This document shows positions 41,125 through 52,226 of a DNA stretch of 64,000 nt, piece after piece. How positions within the stretch are numbered: the stretch's first letter is position 1; each line of letters opens with the position of its first letter. Under the pieces are notes generated by a model. It saw only the letters and a list, made by a program, of their open reading frames with translations. It made no database searches and was not told where the DNA came from. The position numbers and the translations under genes are program-made. This stretch comes from Plasmodiophora brassicae (Eukaryota; Endomyxa: Phytomyxea; Phytomyxea; Plasmodiophorida): contig CP145419.1 of the NCBI GenBank assembly GCA_036867785.1, positions 868,001-932,000 on the forward strand, in the 5' to 3' direction.

Positions 41125-41880
41125 TTGCCGCAACCTGTGTCGCCTCGCTGCATCGACATGCTGCTGACCCCACGTCTTCTTCGTGCCAGGAAGGCTGCAC
41201 GAACTGATGCGGCCAGTTCGATTCCACCATCGGACAGCACTAGTCCATCGTCCCCAATGCCCATCGTCGACACTCCTGTCGCCGATCATTCGCCCGAGGA
41301 TTCCGATTCGTCTGTTTCCGATTCGTCGTATGGCTCCAACCATGCATCAGCGGGCGCCGCCAAGATGCATGCTACCTATGATGCTGAATCGAACATATCC
41401 AATGTCGATTTTGATGTCGGGGAAGCCCTTCCGCCCGATGCTGATGAATGTCTAGTCGAGTGCTCCGAAGCACTAGCGGCGCTGCTGAAAGCCCGCATTC
41501 CCGGGTTTGTCAGGCCCTGTGCTAAGCCTAGCATTGGTCTGCAGCAGACTTTCTTCGTCCTCAACGAGATGTGCAAGTCCTCCCTGTCCGACGCCGCGTT
41601 TACCCGCATGTCTCAAGTTATTCATTCTACGGCGAAGCAGGCAAAGTTGCAGTGCGTTGGGGAATTTATCGCTGAGGTAACACGCACGGTTGCATTGCAG
41701 GCGTTTCTGGTCGGCATTCTTTACCTTTTTCACTGCGCAAACCTCCTTTTGTCAAAGGCAATTCCCAAGTCTGCCCTTGACAATATCGCTTTGGAATTTC
41801 GCGCCGCTCTCGCTGAGATGGAGTATTTAGGGCCAGCGACCATGACGACCATAGAGTTATCCGTAAACCCCCTAAACTGA
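41125..41880 (+). CDS. hypothetical protein, 251 aa
   Basis: Unrecognised. A Ser/Pro/Asp-rich first half (SDSSVSDSSYGSNHASAG) is followed by a folded-looking half: ECSEALAALLKARIPGF, LQQTFFVLNEMCKSSL and a hydrophobic helix TVALQAFLVGILYLFHCANLL. Less GC-biased than host genes and placed among elements, so it is probably an element-borne gene. An alternative ATG is at 41158. Confidence 0.4.
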   Translation: MPQPVSPRCIDMLLTPRLLRARKAARTDAASSIPPSDSTSPSSPMPIVDTPVADHSPEDSDSSVSDSSYGSNHASAGAAKMHATYDAESNISNVDFDVGEALPPDADECLVECSEALAALLKARIPGFVRPCAKPSIGLQQTFFVLNEMCKSSLSDAAFTRMSQVIHSTAKQAKLQCVGEFIAEVTRTVALQAFLVGILYLFHCANLLLSKAIPKSALDNIALEFRAALAEMEYLGPATMTTIELSVNPLN

Positions 41881-42020
41881 CAGCGAGTCACAGTCTGTTC
41901 ACCACCAGAATGGGTGCGCGGCCTCGTCATGAGGTTCCAAATATAGACTGGCAGACAAACTTTGAAAGGCCTCTGGGACGGTCCCCCAAAAAGTTTTCAA
42001 CTTCACTCTGAGTTGCAACA

Positions 42021-42600
42021 TTGGTCGTCGTGGACACGTCATCGTCGTCTTCCAGCGAGAGCGAGGTCGGCGTTCAGGCGATTGCGGCACCAGTAGGCCA
42101 TGGCCAGCCCGACCAGTCCGAATTCAAGCCGACGGGAAAGAAGGTTCGCGAGTTCGTGTCCACTGAGCATATCTCTGCGCTGGCTGACAGCTGCACTTCA
42201 AGCATTACTGCGAGGGCCGCAAGAAGGCGGTGACGCAAGTGATTCCAGGAGCGGTTTGGGAACAGGTCCGGTTCACGATTTGGGCAACTCGTACTCCTGG
42301 TATTGATTTATGTTTCAAGGTCTACGCCGAGTACCGACACAAGTTCCTCGATTCGACGTTCTGCGAGGCGAACTTGAAGGTTCGCCTTCGCGACACGCTC
42401 CTGGAGCTCAAAACCGGTACATCCAACATGGAAAACGTGCCGAAACGCGAGCTTCAAGCCAAGTCGGTGATTGAGCGACTTAAGACGCCTGATTCACACT
42501 GCAAGCGGAACGTCATCCAGTTGCGTGACTCAATCGTGCAGCGGAAGACCCCCGAAAGAAGCCACGGGTTGAGTCGCCGTCTCCCCCTGACACGGCGGCT
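42021..42600 (+). pseudogene. hypothetical element-derived coding remnant
   Basis: A Ser-rich start (VVVDTSSSSSSESEVGV), then a frame change near 42190 into CEGRKKAVTQVIPGAVWEQV, FKVYAEYRHKFLDSTF and LKVRLRDTLLELKTG. The pieces connect only with an intron or a frameshift. Family not recognised. Confidence 0.35.
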
Positions 42601-42643
42601 CCGAAGAACAAGGCGCAGGCTCTGTCCTGTCAGGCAATGGCGT

Positions 42644-42923
42644 TCACGCAGATCGCGAAAGCGATGCACAATCGAGGTGGGATGACTTCGCCCAATTCCA
42701 CTTCCCGCTGTCGTAGACAAAGTTGTTGTCGTGCTTGAAGTGTAGAATGAAGCTGAGAAGCCGCTGTTCAGGACTGAGCTTGGGTGGTCGACCACCAGCA
42801 CCTCGAATCTCGCCCGTACTACCAGCATAGAGCTCAATTACTGGACACACAAGCGAGCACAACTCCTCGAATTCGCTTGCGGTGAAGTTCGTTGTCGCCC
42901 TAAATAACGATGGCCGTCGTAGA
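42644..42923 (-). pseudogene. Harbinger-like transposase N-terminal fragment
   Basis: The minus strand has FRATTNFTASEFEELCSLV, then GGRPPKLSPEQRLLSFILHF and KHDNNFVYDSGKWNWAKSS, like the helix-turn-helix region before the DDE core of PIF/Harbinger transposases. It is cut upstream exactly at 42923, where the right inverted arm starts. Confidence 0.5.
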
Positions 42924-45900
42924 TGAGAAAGACAATAATGGAGTGGATATATTACGTACGGCGTGTGCGGCGGACGTTACAGTGGCGACGTAGTCGCCGA
43001 CGGTGTAACGGTTGCCAACGCCGGCGGGCACGGAGTCGCGGAGTGCGTGACGGCGTTCACGTGCTGCAGGCATGTGCTGCTGGTCGTAGTGGATACGTTG
43101 TTCGACACGCCCCCTCCAGCAGCACACGGCCTGGGACTTGTGTCGATGATGCCGGCCAGGAGCAGGTTCGCATGATACGAGGTGCTGAGAGCGGGCTTCG
43201 TGAGGTAGTCTGCAGCCATCTCGGCGGACGGGCACTTGTGGACCACGATCAAACTGGCCTCGACGGCCTCCCGGGTGTAGTGAAACTGCACCTCGATGTC
43301 CTTCGTGCGATCATCCATCCGACGATAGCCAGACCAGGCCTTCGCGCCTTGATTGTCCTCGTATACGATCGTCGGACTGGAGCGTGCGAAGCCGATTTCG
43401 GTCAGGAATGACCGGATCCAGGCCAGCTGGCGGGTAACAGCACACAGCGACTTGATCTCTGCATGTGTGGACGATAAGCTAACTATGACTGCGCCTAGGT
43501 CTTGGCGACGTGACTGCCAGTGCACGGGGCCGCCAGCCAGCAGGATGATGTGGCCGGAGCGCGACCGTCGCGTGTCAGGGTCGGATGCCCAATCAGCGTC
43601 GGCGTATGCGATCAGACGATCTTCGGGCTGACGTTCGTATCGGATGCCGTGCGTCATGGTGCCGGCGAGGTACTTAAGAACGCGTTGCCCCGCACGCCAA
43701 TGCTGGATGCCGGGATTCGAGGAGAATTGGGCCAGTACATTCGTTATGTACGCGATGTCGGGACGGCATCGATGGGCGAGCCATGTCAGGCAGCCAATAA
43801 GTTTGAGGTACGGCTTGGTCGCCATTTCGTCGCGGTCGAGGTCGCTTTGTGGACTCATTGTCGTTGATAGGTGAACGCCAGGCTGATGCGGCGTGTCGAC
43901 CGGATGACAATGCGACATGGTGAAGTCGCTCAACACCTTCTCGATGTACTCGGCTTGGTCAAGGGTGATGGCGCCGGTGCCAGGTTCGCGTCGGATGCGC
44001 ATGCCAAGCAGGGTCGACGGTTCACCTTGATCCGTGATCTCGGCCATCGTGGAGAGCTTCTCGAGAACGGATTCCGCGAACGGGACGTCATTGTACGCCA
44101 GCAGACCGTCGTCGGTGTGCACCGACATGATCATGAACTTTCCATCGCGATCGTACCGGAAGACGCAGGGGTCCGCGATGATCGATTCGAATCCGAGTGA
44201 TAACAGCATCTCCCGAAGCGTCTTGTACCAACGTTCGGCGCCTTGTTTCGTTCCATAAAGGGCCTTTTGCAGTTGACGAACTCGGTACGGGACGTGATGA
44301 TCGGTGAAGCCATCCGGCTGACGAATGTAAACATCATGGAGCATGTCGGCGTTCAGGTATGCGGCCACCCAGTCGACCTGGCGAAGATGCAGGCCGTGCT
44401 GCGCCGCGAGCGCTAGGATAACGAGGAACGCAGTGGCACGGGCGGTCGGCGCGAACGTATCGTCGAAGTCGATGCCGGGGCGTTGTCGGAAGCCCTGAGC
44501 ACAGAGTCGGGCGGTGAACTTGCGGATGCCACCGTTGCCACTGAGCGAGGACTTCACTCGGAACACCCACTTGGCGCCAACAGCGATCTTACTTTTCGGC
44601 AGGTCGATTAGCGGGCCGAACGTGTCCTTGGCGTCCAGTGTTGCCATCTGGGTGACGGCGGCGTCCCACCAGTGGCCAGCGAAAGGTGATGAGAGGGCAT
44701 CGGCCATTGAGTTGGGTACGGGAATGTCGGTCGCTTTCAGCTTCGACAGGTCGGGTCGTGGTAGACGGGCTGGGTCGATCGGGGCGGATACCTTGGCTCG
44801 ACATGCCTTGGCAGCGGCGCCGCGACATGTCGGACGGTTGGACCTGATGGCCTGATCGATCAGACGGCGCTCCTCAACCTGCTGCCAATGCCGGATCAGT
44901 CGGCGGGAGCGACGAGGAGGGCGCTGTGTCGGGGACGTTAGGGTCGGATTCTGGAACCAGGCGTCGACCGTCGAGGACCACCGTGTCGACGAACGATTGG
45001 CCGCCTCCGGCGCCTTCCGCCATTCACCAGGCGGTTGACGACGACGATTCGATCGGCGAGGGCGTGGCACGTCGATGACATTGTGGTCAACGATATCAGC
45101 AGCATCGGAATTGTCGTGGACGTCGGGATCGGCAGCTTCGTTGGGAGAGTCGTTGCTGGACGCCGAACCTTCGTAGTCGGGATCATCTTCAGCGTCATCA
45201 TCATCTTCGTCGGTGGATACGTCATCAGGAGACGGTGAGCGCGACGGTCGGACGACCTCGGAAGGCGATGACGCAGCGGCAGGTGACGGAGGCTCGGGAG
45301 GGGATGCTGCGAGAGGGGATGCTGACGTCGATGGTAGAGGTGCCATGACGGCGTCGGAAGAGACGGGCGTCGGGACGATCGTGTCAACGTTCGGCGCAGA
45401 GCTCGACTCGGGACTGGACGGTGGCGCTGATGATGAACTAGCAGGGCTGGATCTTCCAAAGCCGAATGTGAACGAGGTCTCCAGGAACTCGGCAGTCGTG
45501 CTCTCGAACGTGTCTTCCCGGTCCACGTCGTAGAACCGCCAAGCCTTCATGCCGGGCGTGAAACCGATGAACACAGCGCGAACACGACGAGGCTCCAAAT
45601 TGCTCGGCTTCTTCGTGGCTGGATGTGGTCGCATGGCATAGGCATCGCAACCGTAGACACGAAGGGCCGAGATGTTAGGTAGGGCGCGACGAGCAGCCTC
45701 GAACGATGTGCGACGCCCGGGAAGGACTGATCTCGGGTGGATGTTGTACAGTATCGCAGAGTAGGACAGCGACCAGGGCCACGTGGAGTCAGGCATGCTA
45801 GAGTGGCACCGGATTGAGCTTTCGATACCGCAGAGCGTGTGGTTGACGCTTTCAGCGCGGCCGTTCTGCTCGGGCGTGTACGGGACAGATTTGCGGTGCA

Positions 45901-48159
45901 GGATGCCGGACTCGTTGTAGAACAGGACGCACGCCTTGGAGTTGTACTCGCCGCCACCGTCAGTCTGGAACGTCCGGATACCACGTCCTTCCTGGTTGCG
46001 AAGACGCGCGTCATAGTGCTTGATGACGTCGAGCGCCTCCGATTTGCGACGTAGCAGATAGACGGACAGGTACCGAGAGGAATCGTCAAGCATGGTCTGG
46101 TAGTACTCAAAGCCGCCGACACCGACGACAGGCCACCGTCCGGACAGATCGCTATGGACGAGATCGCCAACACGACGCGCGCGCGACGTACTGGGAGGGA
46201 ATGATGACCGTTTGCCCTTGGCGAGTAAACATGCAGCGCATGGACATCGATCTTGCGGCCTCGGGATTGGCCCGTCGAACTTCATGCCACGACAACGTTT
46301 GTGCAGGATGCGCAGGTTGCCGTAACCCAGGTGGCCGGTTCGAGCGTGCCAGACAGCTGGAGCTGCGGCGGTGACCTTAGCGACGCGGCATGAGACGCTG
46401 GATGCGATCAAGGAGCAGACTCGGGCGGAATGAAGTGTGCCGGGCGCGGAGGTTGGAGCGGATAATGGAATCCGGTACAGGTTATCGTGTCCTCGTTGAC
46501 TGACGGCCACTGGCTGACCGACGGGCGCCGTCCAGTTGGCCCCCGAGTAGATCTTCGCGGTATCGCCGTCGAACACGATCTTGTGACCTGATCTGGTGAG
46601 CTGGCCAACTGATACTAGCGTTTGGCCAAGTCGGGGAACGTGCAGCGAATCGATACTCGTCGCCTGGACATCCATGCCGAATGACGTCACGCCTCGACCG
46701 GAAGTGGTCGTACGCGACAGATCGGCTAGCTCAACTTCCGGTCCGGTGCCTTGGCGATAGCAGCTGAGATGTCGGCGCAGGGGCGTCATCGTCGTGGAAC
46801 ACGCTGAGTCCAGTAGGCCTACTGAGTTCGCGTACACGTCGATGGCGTGGCGTGCCGACAAAGCACGCATCGGCTCGGGCGCCGGATCGATCGGATGAGC
46901 GCCAGACGTTGGATACTCGTTGGACGTTGGTGAGGATGTATTGCTTTTCGCGTTGCTGTCGCGGTACCAGATGTGTCGTTGCAGCGTGCATTCGCCGTTA
47001 GTGTGCTTGGATCCGGGATGGAAGACGCAGGACTCGTTGCGTCGTGGTCCACGGGGACGCGTCGATGTGGCGCAACTGGAGCGGTTGGCCGTTTGGAACG
47101 CGTCGTGTCGGTCCCGCACGTCTTGGACCCTGATCTCCTCGCTTGTCAACGACCCGACGACCTCGGAGACACTGGGCAGCGTGTCCAGAGCACGATTGTG
47201 CAGGCCAGCGACGACGGCGTCGAGATCGGATGATGCGTTGGCCAAGATGAGGACGGCGACCAATGCGTCGGTGAGGGACAGCATCTCGGTCGGTACCATC
47301 GACCGGACGCGATGAGCCGCTGCTTGAACTCGGGCGGCGTACGTGGCGACCGACTGGCCGGGCATGTGCTGGACCGTGACGAGGTCGCGGACGGCGCGCA
47401 CGACCGATGCCAGCGACGACGGGCTGTACGCCTGGAACAGCACGCGCCAGCACTTGGCAGCCGAGCCTGCCTGAAACAAAGACAACGCGGACGCGATCTT
47501 GTGGTCCAGCATGTGGACGAGTAGAATCTCGCGCGCGGCTGCCTCGAGAGCTGGGTCGTGTGCCGTACCGGTTGTCGCAGTCGGCGAGCCATCTTCGTTG
47601 ATCCCGATGACGTCCGCGTACCCACGATTGCGAAACCAGAGTGCAGCTGTCTGAACCCAGGACGTGAACGAGTCGGGAGTACCGTCGAACTTGGGCATGG
47701 GCAGTCGGCCTGCGTCGCTTCGGCTGTGCGCCTCGGCGATGATCGGCATGGCCGGGGTCGATGGACAGCTGGTCGGACGCGCCAGCTGCTGCTGCAGGAC
47801 ACGGAGACGGTCGATCTTCTCCTGCCTGGCGATCGTTGCCTCCGCTTCGGCAATTCGGGTGTCGATCTCCTCGAGCGACAGATGACGCAGCGGGTCGTCA
47901 TCCGTGTTAGGCGTCGCCTGGCGCTCGGCCATGGCGAGTAGAGGCTCAGCGCCTGCGCCTATACGACTGTTAATCTGAGAAAGACAATAATGGAGTGGAT
48001 GTATTACGTACGGCGTGTGCGGCGGACGTTACAGTGGCGACGTAGTCGCCGACGGTGTAACGGTTGCCAACGCCGGCGGGCACGGAGTCGCGGAGTGCGT
48101 GACGGCGTTCACGTGCTGCAGGCATGTGCTGCTGGTCGTAGTGGATACGTTGTTCGACA
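42924..48159 (-). mobile_element. complete copia family A, second copy
   Basis: LTRs 47976-48159 (5') and 42924-43107 (3'), PBS 47962-47975. It differs from the left copy at one noticed base (42949). The TSD is not matched at the inner side, which indicates it came by duplication, not by its own insertion. Confidence 0.92.
42977..47932 (-). CDS. copia Gag-Pol polyprotein, 1651 aa, second copy
   Basis: The translation is identical to that of the ORF at 30874-35829: Gag with CVFHPGSKHTNGEC, protease LLDSACSTTMTP, integrase D-D-E, RT with VHTDDGLLA, RNase H, and a C-terminus encoded inside the 3' LTR. The frame is open with no break. Confidence 0.93.
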   Translation of the reverse strand: MAERQATPNTDDDPLRHLSLEEIDTRIAEAEATIARQEKIDRLRVLQQQLARPTSCPSTPAMPIIAEAHSRSDAGRLPMPKFDGTPDSFTSWVQTAALWFRNRGYADVIGINEDGSPTATTGTAHDPALEAAAREILLVHMLDHKIASALSLFQAGSAAKCWRVLFQAYSPSSLASVVRAVRDLVTVQHMPGQSVATYAARVQAAAHRVRSMVPTEMLSLTDALVAVLILANASSDLDAVVAGLHNRALDTLPSVSEVVGSLTSEEIRVQDVRDRHDAFQTANRSSCATSTRPRGPRRNESCVFHPGSKHTNGECTLQRHIWYRDSNAKSNTSSPTSNEYPTSGAHPIDPAPEPMRALSARHAIDVYANSVGLLDSACSTTMTPLRRHLSCYRQGTGPEVELADLSRTTTSGRGVTSFGMDVQATSIDSLHVPRLGQTLVSVGQLTRSGHKIVFDGDTAKIYSGANWTAPVGQPVAVSQRGHDNLYRIPLSAPTSAPGTLHSARVCSLIASSVSCRVAKVTAAAPAVWHARTGHLGYGNLRILHKRCRGMKFDGPIPRPQDRCPCAACLLAKGKRSSFPPSTSRARRVGDLVHSDLSGRWPVVGVGGFEYYQTMLDDSSRYLSVYLLRRKSEALDVIKHYDARLRNQEGRGIRTFQTDGGGEYNSKACVLFYNESGILHRKSVPYTPEQNGRAESVNHTLCGIESSIRCHSSMPDSTWPWSLSYSAILYNIHPRSVLPGRRTSFEAARRALPNISALRVYGCDAYAMRPHPATKKPSNLEPRRVRAVFIGFTPGMKAWRFYDVDREDTFESTTAEFLETSFTFGFGRSSPASSSSAPPSSPESSSAPNVDTIVPTPVSSDAVMAPLPSTSASPLAASPPEPPSPAAASSPSEVVRPSRSPSPDDVSTDEDDDDAEDDPDYEGSASSNDSPNEAADPDVHDNSDAADIVDHNVIDVPRPRRSNRRRQPPGEWRKAPEAANRSSTRWSSTVDAWFQNPTLTSPTQRPPRRSRRLIRHWQQVEERRLIDQAIRSNRPTCRGAAAKACRAKVSAPIDPARLPRPDLSKLKATDIPVPNSMADALSSPFAGHWWDAAVTQMATLDAKDTFGPLIDLPKSKIAVGAKWVFRVKSSLSGNGGIRKFTARLCAQGFRQRPGIDFDDTFAPTARATAFLVILALAAQHGLHLRQVDWVAAYLNADMLHDVYIRQPDGFTDHHVPYRVRQLQKALYGTKQGAERWYKTLREMLLSLGFESIIADPCVFRYDRDGKFMIMSVHTDDGLLAYNDVPFAESVLEKLSTMAEITDQGEPSTLLGMRIRREPGTGAITLDQAEYIEKVLSDFTMSHCHPVDTPHQPGVHLSTTMSPQSDLDRDEMATKPYLKLIGCLTWLAHRCRPDIAYITNVLAQFSSNPGIQHWRAGQRVLKYLAGTMTHGIRYERQPEDRLIAYADADWASDPDTRRSRSGHIILLAGGPVHWQSRRQDLGAVIVSLSSTHAEIKSLCAVTRQLAWIRSFLTEIGFARSSPTIVYEDNQGAKAWSGYRRMDDRTKDIEVQFHYTREAVEASLIVVHKCPSAEMAADYLTKPALSTSYHANLLLAGIIDTSPRPCAAGGGVSNNVSTTTSSTCLQHVNAVTHSATPCPPALATVTPSATTSPL

Positions 48160-48882
48160 GATGTCAGCATCCTGCCACAGGTCGCGAAGTTGGACTCCAC
48201 ATCCATCTTGAAGTTGAAAGAGCAATATGATCGATATTGTGCAGTGGTGATCGACCGTGAGGGCAACCGTCCGGAAGCCGCGAGGATCAAGCCTCAAGCG
48301 ATACGATTCTGCTTTACCACGCCGCAACCGACCTGCATCGCGTTGAATCACCTGTTCCTGAACAATGTCGACCTGCTGACAGATGACAACCTGGAAGGAT
48401 GGATCGATCGCAGATCGCTTCCAGCGAGTCATGGCCTGACGACCCAAGACATTGAGGCCAAAATCGCGAATGAGCTGTCGATGGACACCAGCCTCCCGAC
48501 TCTGAGGGATCAAGTAGGGTCGATCCTGGACCGCATGACTGGAATCCAGTGGAGACGAGGCTGGCAGCACATGCGCGAAACGGTCGGTGGGCGTAGAGCC
48601 CTTGGCCCTTTGTTGGTTGATACGTTGCAACCATGGAGGCTAGGTGACTTCACAAGGCAATGGGTCAAGGAGGACAAGTCCAAGCGCGAAGGGGACCTGA
48701 AGGCGATTATGAAGCAGATGCAGGAGTGGATCATTCCCAAGGCCGCTGTCAACGGTTCGGCCCAGATTGGTGGCGTATCCAAGAAGACCTGCGCCGAGCT
48801 CCGTCTGAACGACCGCAGCCACAAGTATCAGGTGGTGACCACGTCGGGGGGACGACGCGTTCGGGAACATCGTCCTCCTCCT
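48160..48882 (+). pseudogene. Gag-like gene of second retroelement, arm copy
   Basis: Mirror of the left-arm gag remnant (SILPQVAKLDSTSILKLKEQ onward). Here the N-terminal codons are absent because the arm stops at the far LTR end. Confidence 0.6.
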
Positions 48883-50293
48883 CTGAATGCTGAGATGACG
48901 GCGCAGGGGTGTCATCGTGGTGGAGCACGCGGAGTCCAGCAGGCCTACTGAGCTTGGTTCGGGGTCGAGGGGATGTCGTGCCGACAGCGCATGGATCGGC
49001 TCGGGTGCCTGATCTGTCGGGAGTGCACCGCACGAGGGATACTCGTGGGACGTTGGGGACGATGCATTGGTGTTGTTGTTGTCGCGACGCCAGATGCTGC
49101 GCTGCAGGTTGCACTCGCCATTGGTGTGCTTGGACCCTGGATGGAAGACGCAGGCCTCGTTGCGTCGCGGTCCACTGGCACGCGGGGTCGTACTGCAACT
49201 GGAGCGGTTGGCCGTCTCGAATGATTCCTGCCGGTCGCGAACATCGCGAATGCAAATCTCTTCGCTTGTCAGTGACGCAACCACCTCGGAAACACTGGGC
49301 AGCGTGTCCAGTGCACGGTTGTGCAGGCCGGCGACGACCGCGTCCAGGTCGGATGACGCATTGGCCAGAATGAGGACGGCAACCAGAGCGTCAGTAAGGG
49401 ACAGCATTTCGGTCGGTACCGTTGCCCGGACCCGGTGAGCTGCGGCTTGAACTCTGGCGGCGTATGTGGCGACAGACTCACCGGGTGTGTGCTGGATCGT
49501 GACGAGGTCGCGGACGGCGCGCACGACCGATGCCCGCGACGACGGGCTGTACGCCTGGAACAAGACGCGCCAGCACTTGGCAGCCGAGCCTGCTTGGAAC
49601 AAGGACAGCGCAGACGCGATCTTGTGGTCCAGCATGTGGACGAGTAGAATTTCACGCGCTGCCGCTTCCAGAGCTGGGTCATGCGTCGTATCGGTTTTCG
49701 TGGTCGGCGAGCCGTCTTCATTGATCCCGATGACGCTTGCGTATCCACGGTTGCGGAGCCAGAGGGCAGCGGTCTGAATCCAGGACGTGAACGAGTCGGG
49801 CGTCCCGTCAAACTTGGGCATCGGCAGGCGACCTGTGTCGCCTCGGGCGTGCGCTCGGTGACGGTCGGCACGGATGGGATCGGTGGACAGCTGGTCGGAC
49901 GCGCCAGCTGTTGCTGCAGGACGCAAAGACGTTCGATCTTCTCCTTCCTTGCGATGATTGCCTCCGCTTCGGCAATTTGGGTGTCGATCTCGTTGAGCGT
50001 CAGATGGCTCAGCGGGTCGTCATCCGCGTCTGGCGTCGCCTGGCGCTCGGCCATGGCGAGTAGGGGCTCGGCGCCTGCGCCTATACGACTGTTAATCTGA
50101 TGAAGACGATAACGAAGTGATTTATTCCGACCGACATCGGAGCGAGACGACGGCGACGTAACGCTATGTAACAGGGGCTTGCCAAGCCGTTACCGACAAC
50201 GGCGTCAGTGGCGGAGCCTCTGCCGTGGACGTTACGCAGTCGCGCACAGTCACGGCGTCACCGTGTGCCGGTGGTACGACATGGTCCTTGACA
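48883..50293 (-). mobile_element. copia family B truncated element, arm copy
   Basis: Mirror of 28513-29923: LTR 50098-50293, gag from ATG 50054 with the same frameshift, ending at the protease core. Confidence 0.8.
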
Positions 50294-50987
50294 CGCCCCC
50301 TGAACAACACGGCCTTGCACGTGCTCGTATGCCTTGGCTCGTTGACGCGGCACGAGACGAATCGTGGCGTAGCTAGAGGTGACATGAATGGCGCAATTTG
50401 CTGTGGCGGGGTCGACGATGACACGCAGGGTGTTGGATCTGGCTCAGGACGACGTCGACGCGGATTGCGCCGACGGACAACGTTATCTTGCGGAGCGATT
50501 GAGGCAAGCGATTGAGGCCCGTACGACCGGCGTACGCCTGGCGCTTACGTCCCGGTACTGGTTCTGGATCCCCCCTTAATGACGGCCTGCCTTGCTGGCG
50601 CGATCTGCCCGGACTCTCTTGCGCGTGGGGCGGACTCGAGCGGGCGTTCGTGGCGCGTGCAGAAGCAGGGTCAGGGCAGAGACGCAGTGACGCGGGAGTG
50701 GCACTGGGATGGCACCGGGGCGCGGGGCGCCGGCGGGCTCGCCGCCTCGAAGCGCGTAGAACGCGTACGACTGTTAATCTAAGAAAGCCAATAGCGAAGT
50801 GATGTATTGAGGTAGGTACGGAGCGAAAATATTGGACGACAGTGAACGTGATAGACGGCGCCACAGTGGCGACGGCGCAGTGCACGTTACACCTGTGGCG
50901 GCGCTGCCACAGGACTTGCGGAGTGCGTGGCGTCGGCAGCGGGCTGCACGAGTGTGCTGCTGGTCGTACTAGACATGGAGTTCGACA
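50294..50987 (-). mobile_element. family C LTR and non-coding internal stretch, arm copy
   Basis: Mirror of 27819-28512: LTR at 50780-50987, PBS at 50766-50779, and the same polypurine tract before the family B LTR. Confidence 0.65.
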
Positions 50988-52209
50988 AGTTCCTCGGCCA
51001 CTCGGTGAAGCATTACATGGTCACCTGCCGTTCGACGTACTCACCATGGACTATCTCTATGTGGACCCTGTCAGGGGCGCGGACCACAAGTACAAGTATA
51101 TCCTGCTCTTGAACGACGACTTCAGTGGTTTGTTCGTCTGATTCCATCAGATGAAGCGACAAGTCGTGTTGCTGCGGAAGCTCTGAATCAGTGGATTGCC
51201 GATTTCGCGACGCCCGAGTACCTGGTCACGGACGGTGGTTCACACTTCACTGCAGAAGTCATGGAGGAGCTTACCCGGCTACGAGATGTTCAGCATCACA
51301 TCACAACGGCATATTGTCCGTGGGCTAACGGTACGGTGGAACGCGCGAACCGCACTGTGCATGCGATCAGTCCTGAACGAGGCCCAGATTAGCACGCACA
51401 ACTGGCCGTACTTATGTCCTGTTGTTCAGCATGTCATCAACCACACACCAAGTCGACGACTCAACGGCTACGCGCCATTCACGGTTATCACGGGACGTTC
51501 ACTTGACCAGATCTGGGACCCTGTAGAAAAACAGTGTCGACGAGTACCACCGGAGGGATTCGCCAAATACGTGCAGATGTTGCAAGAGACTCTCGACGAG
51601 ATCCACAAGGCCGTCGATGAAGCGAAGACACAGCGACATGCTGCCAATATTGAGCAACGACGACGACGACTCAAGAGTAGTTCCTACGAATCGTTCATCG
51701 TTGGCGACTACGTGCTCAATGCCAAGCCGGTACCAGGTCCTGCGCAGAAGCTGATAGCGCAGTGGCGGGGACCGTATCGAGTTGTCAAGCAAATCAACGA
51801 GCAAGTGTATGAGTTGGAGAACCCACTATCTGGACGACGCTTCAACTCACATACGCAACGAATTCGACGATATGCAGACGCTGACTTGAACATGACAGTC
51901 GATTTGAAGCGCCACCTCCAACACACTGACCAGCATTTGATTGTGGACGACCTATTGGATTGTCGTATCGATCGAGACACGCAAGAACTGCAGATCAAGG
52001 TATCGTGGTCTGGGTTTGATCTTGAGGAGGCGACGTGGGAACCTGCACATATCATCTATGAGGACGTTCCCGAGTTAGTGCACAGACGTCTGGGAGACAA
52101 TCATCCACAAGCGGAAGCTCTACGTCGTTTCGCCCCAGCACCAAGCGAGCGAGTAACGCGCAACGCCAGACAAAGCGGAAGCAGCGACGACGGCATTAGG
52201 TATGAATGA
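50988..52209 (+). pseudogene. integrase-chromodomain remnant, arm copy
   Basis: Mirror of 26597-27818 with the same frameshift before MRSVLNEAQISTHNWP and the same chromodomain (LQIKVSWSGFDLEEATWEP). Confidence 0.8.
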
Positions 52210-52226
52210 CAATGCCTGTGCAGTGT

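Larger units (their letters stand above)
42924..52226 (-). repeat. right arm of 9.3-kb near-perfect inverted repeat
   Basis: Reverse complement of 26580-35882. It begins at the terminal base of the copia 3' LTR (here TGAGAAAGAC on the plus strand) with no matching TSD: GTAGA precedes it, while GATGT follows the other LTR at 48160. It ends at 52226 a few bases past the integrase stop codon. Confidence 0.92.

Noticed and set aside
26580-52226. treating the inverted repeat as a simple sequencing fold-back artefact
   Set aside because: A fold-back read gives arms joined with little spacer and mirrored flanks; here a unique 7-kb spacer, distinct outer flanks and an LTR-precise inner border are present. 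Mis-assembly is still not excluded.
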